DNA of 34,263 nt, from positions 1-34,263 of the forward strand of contig JAHCJW010000020.1 in assembly GCA_026126125.1 (NCBI GenBank), in the 5' to 3' direction. The translations under genes were made by a program, and so were the position numbers. Shown one piece after another: positions 32,171-34,263 of this stretch (positions are counted from its first letter, which is position 1; each line of letters starts with the position of its first letter). This DNA is from Devosia sp. (GTDB taxonomy: Bacteria; Pseudomonadota; Alphaproteobacteria; Rhizobiales; Devosiaceae). The notes under the pieces are model-generated. The model saw only the letters and a list, made by a program, of their open reading frames with translations. It did no database searches and was not told the origin of the DNA.

Positions 32171-34087
32171 ATGCCAAAAGGTCAGAACAATCGCCGGCGC
32201 ACCGCCATGAAGGCGTTGGGCCTCGCCGCCCTGATGGGCGGCACCATGCTCAATGCTGCCGCACCCGTCTGGGCGCAGCAGATGACCGATGTGGGTACGC
32301 CGCGCGCGGAAACCCTTGTGGTCGACATGCTCAATGCACGCGTCGGCAATCCCACCAATATGAACATGTATCAGCAGGGCGTGACCATCAATCACGGCTA
32401 TCACCAGATGGCGGGCTCGCTGCTTTACGACATCGACACCGCGCGCGGCACTCAGATACCGGGGCTGGCAGCGGAAATGCCGATCGCCAACGCGGATTTC
32501 ACCGTCTTCACCGTGCCGCTGCGCCAGGGCCTCGCCTGGAGCGATGGCGAGCCCTTCAGCGCGGATGATGTGGTGTTCACCGACGAGATGCTGCGCAACA
32601 CGCCCGCGCTCGCCTATAGCGCCGCCTATACTGCCCAGATCGCCTCGATCACCAAGGTTGATGATCATACGGTCGAGATCACCACCACGCGGCCCACGCC
32701 GCGCCTCTCCATCGTTTTGGGTTCGGTGATCTACGGCAATTCGTTCCATGTGGTGCCCAAGCATATCTGGGAGAAAGAAGACCCGGCCACCTTCGCCAAT
32801 TTCCCGCCCGTTTCGATCAGCGCCTACAAATACAAGGACCACGATCCCAACGGTACCTGGTTCCTGTGGGAGAAGCGCGAGGACTGGCAGAACACCGATG
32901 TCGGGCAGATGATCGGCGAGCCCAAGCCGCAATATGTGCTGTTCCGCAGCTATGGCGCCGAGGAGCGGCGTGTTCTGGCCATGGCGGCCAACGATATCGA
33001 CATTTTGACCGATATCTCGCCTGAGAGCCTCGATATCCTGCGCAACCAGAATGGCAAGGTGCGAGCCTGGTTCACCGACTTTCCCTATGCCAACCTTGAT
33101 GATCCGTGCGAGCGCGGCATGCATTTTAACACCTCTCGTGCGCCCTATGACGACCCCAAGACCCGTTGGGCACTGGCCTTGGCCATCAATGCCGAACAGG
33201 CGAGCATCGCCACTTTTTCGGGCATGATGCGCGCTTCCCCGCTCGCTATTCCGCCCACCACCGTGCTGATGGACACGTTCCACCAGCCGATGAGCGAATG
33301 GCTTGGCGAATTTGCGCTCGAAGACGGCTACAAGCCTTTCGATCCGGACTACGCCATTCGTCTGGGAGAACGTCTGCGCTCGGAGGGGATCGAGAATATT
33401 CCCGAAGATCCCGAGGCACTGCGCGAGCTTTTGGGCGTGGGCTGGTGGAAGCACGATCCCGCGCAGGCGACCAAGCTGCTGCTCGATGCTGGCTTCAGCA
33501 ATGCGGGTGGGCAATGGACCAAGCCCGATGGCACGCCCTTCACCATCACCATTCTTGCTCCGGCCGATTTCGAGGTGCAGTCGCAACGCCTCGCCTTCGC
33601 CGTGGCCAATGAGTGGAGCCAGTTCGGCATTCCCGCCCAGGTCCAGCAGATGCAGGCCGGCGCGTTCTTCACCGCCGAAAACACCGGTGATTATGAAGTT
33701 GGCTCCTATTGGGGTGCGTCCTGCGCCATCACGCCCGATCTCTTCGTGCGCATGGAGGGCTGGCACAAGGACTATGTGCGCGACAATGGCGTGCCGGCCT
33801 CGTCCAATCAGGGCCGCTATGTCGATGATGAACTGAGCGCGCTCATCGACCAGCTTCGCGCCATTCCGGCCGACGACGCCCAGATCGTGCCGCTGGGCAC
33901 GGAAATCCTCAAGGAACTGGTGGCTGGCCTGCCCTCGATCGAAATGTTCGGCACCTCAAAATTCGTGCCGGTCAACGAGACTTATTGGAGCAATTATCCT
34001 TCGGCCGACAATTTCTACGAAGGCCCCTGGTGGTGGTGGAGCAATTTCAAGTTCATCGCCGCCCGGCTGGAACCGGCCGCGCCCTGA
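32171..34087 (+). CDS. Extracellular solute-binding protein, SBP_bac_5 family (GH172 operon)
   Basis: The product has 638 residues, longer than the OppA at 3866. The N-terminus MPKGQNNRRRTAMKALGLAALMGG with cleavage near VWA (residue 35) is a signal peptide. The Arg run ahead of the hydrophobic part hints at Tat export, though Sec is possible. The mature protein shows family 5 features: FTVPLRQGLAWSDGEPFSADDVVFT, KHIWEKEDPATFANFPPVSISAY and a C-terminal EGPWWWWSNFKF. It should capture the oligosaccharide that the permeases import. AGGAGGAAG stands just before ATG 32171. The gene ends the operon, an unusual place for a binding-protein gene that needs high expression; the 67-base gap may hold an extra promoter. 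Confidence 0.92.
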   Translation: MPKGQNNRRRTAMKALGLAALMGGTMLNAAAPVWAQQMTDVGTPRAETLVVDMLNARVGNPTNMNMYQQGVTINHGYHQMAGSLLYDIDTARGTQIPGLAAEMPIANADFTVFTVPLRQGLAWSDGEPFSADDVVFTDEMLRNTPALAYSAAYTAQIASITKVDDHTVEITTTRPTPRLSIVLGSVIYGNSFHVVPKHIWEKEDPATFANFPPVSISAYKYKDHDPNGTWFLWEKREDWQNTDVGQMIGEPKPQYVLFRSYGAEERRVLAMAANDIDILTDISPESLDILRNQNGKVRAWFTDFPYANLDDPCERGMHFNTSRAPYDDPKTRWALALAINAEQASIATFSGMMRASPLAIPPTTVLMDTFHQPMSEWLGEFALEDGYKPFDPDYAIRLGERLRSEGIENIPEDPEALRELLGVGWWKHDPAQATKLLLDAGFSNAGGQWTKPDGTPFTITILAPADFEVQSQRLAFAVANEWSQFGIPAQVQQMQAGAFFTAENTGDYEVGSYWGASCAITPDLFVRMEGWHKDYVRDNGVPASSNQGRYVDDELSALIDQLRAIPADDAQIVPLGTEILKELVAGLPSIEMFGTSKFVPVNETYWSNYPSADNFYEGPWWWWSNFKFIAARLEPAAP

Positions 34088-34094
34088 GCGAACC

Positions 34095-34119
34095 GGGAGG
34101 GGCCGGCCGGGCCTCTCCC
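34095..34119 (+). terminator. GC-rich hairpin after the binding-protein gene
   Basis: GGGAGGGGCC (34095-34104) pairs with GGCCTCTCCC (34110-34119) with one G-T pair and a 5-base loop, 7 bases after the stop. It probably marks the operon end, but no T-run follows. Confidence 0.5.
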
Positions 34120-34130
34120 ATCCCTGCCAT

Positions 34131-34169
34131 GATCAGCGCTTTCGGGCCGTCCGCCCGGAAGCGCTGATC
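34131..34169. repeat. Long palindromic hairpin, 17-bp arms
   Basis: The arms 34131-34147 (GATCAGCGCTTTCGGGC) and 34153-34169 (GCCCGGAAGCGCTGATC) match at 16 of 17 positions, the last as a G-T pair, with a 5-base loop. It lies downstream of the operon with no T-run. It may be a second terminator or a dispersed intergenic palindrome. From here to the window end I see no convincing gene. Confidence 0.55.
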
Positions 34170-34263
34170 CATTGCGGCGGGAGAAAGCCGAGGATTTGCT
34201 TCGGTGGGACGCCGCAGGAGCAAGGCCGCCTGGCGCTTGGTCGGGGTCGGCAAGCCGTATGCT

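Noticed and set aside
31952-33766. Open antisense frame of about 600 codons opposite the binding-protein gene
   Set aside because: It mirrors the codon pattern of the real gene on the + strand. The translation has no recognisable domain and is low-complexity in the way shadow frames in GC-rich DNA are.

Overview
The window is about 34 kb of GC-rich, densely packed bacterial chromosome. Gene content and codon style fit an alphaproteobacterium of the Hyphomicrobiales, possibly Devosia-like. That placement is inferred from general resemblance, not from a marker gene. I see no rRNA, tRNA, insertion sequence, phage or CRISPR.

Region 1 (1-9147, + strand) is an uptake and catabolism block. It begins inside a dipeptide-type ABC ATPase gene. 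A RidA-family deaminase, a PLP enzyme of the SelA/DgaE fold and an IclR regulator follow, and then a complete oppABCDF-like transporter. A clear terminator hairpin between oppA and oppB probably sets a high ratio of binding protein to membrane parts. The likely theme is import of an amino compound or peptide, PLP-dependent ammonia elimination, and clean-up of the enamine product by RidA.

Region 2 (9214-15577, - strand) holds an unrecognised 811-residue, cysteine-free protein with a long coiled coil and a Gly-rich repeated C-terminal part. It also holds an L-lactate dehydrogenase gene (lldD), molybdate genes modA and modB with a short modE but no modC, and the KDPG aldolase gene eda. Candidate operators lie before lldD and modA.

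Region 3 (15708-26031) is mostly housekeeping and signalling: nadA, a structured non-coding stretch ending in an intrinsic terminator, a small PilZ protein, a GT4 glycosyltransferase, manC (GDP-mannose), L-serine dehydratase, an esterase, a Cache-GGDEF diguanylate cyclase, an LprI/DUF3298 envelope protein, a second RidA and a PhnB-like VOC protein. PilZ, GGDEF, GT4 and manC together suggest a link between cyclic-di-GMP and polysaccharide, but this is only inference.

Region 4 (26125-34087) looks like a self-contained sugar system. A LacI-family repressor is divergent from a GH172 (DUF2961) glycosidase without signal peptide, followed by two permeases, two ATPases and a substrate-binding protein of the SBP_bac_5 type. 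The shared intergenic region has four palindromic or near-palindromic 10-bp boxes on an exact 12-bp period. Next come a promoter, an 8-codon minigene with a strong Shine-Dalgarno sequence, and a leader hairpin. The second ATPase gene is frameshifted inside its Walker A motif by what looks like a duplicated GA dinucleotide. The simplest model is import of an intact fructofuranosyl or arabinofuranosyl oligosaccharide, cleaved in the cytoplasm by the GH172 enzyme and sensed by the LacI protein.
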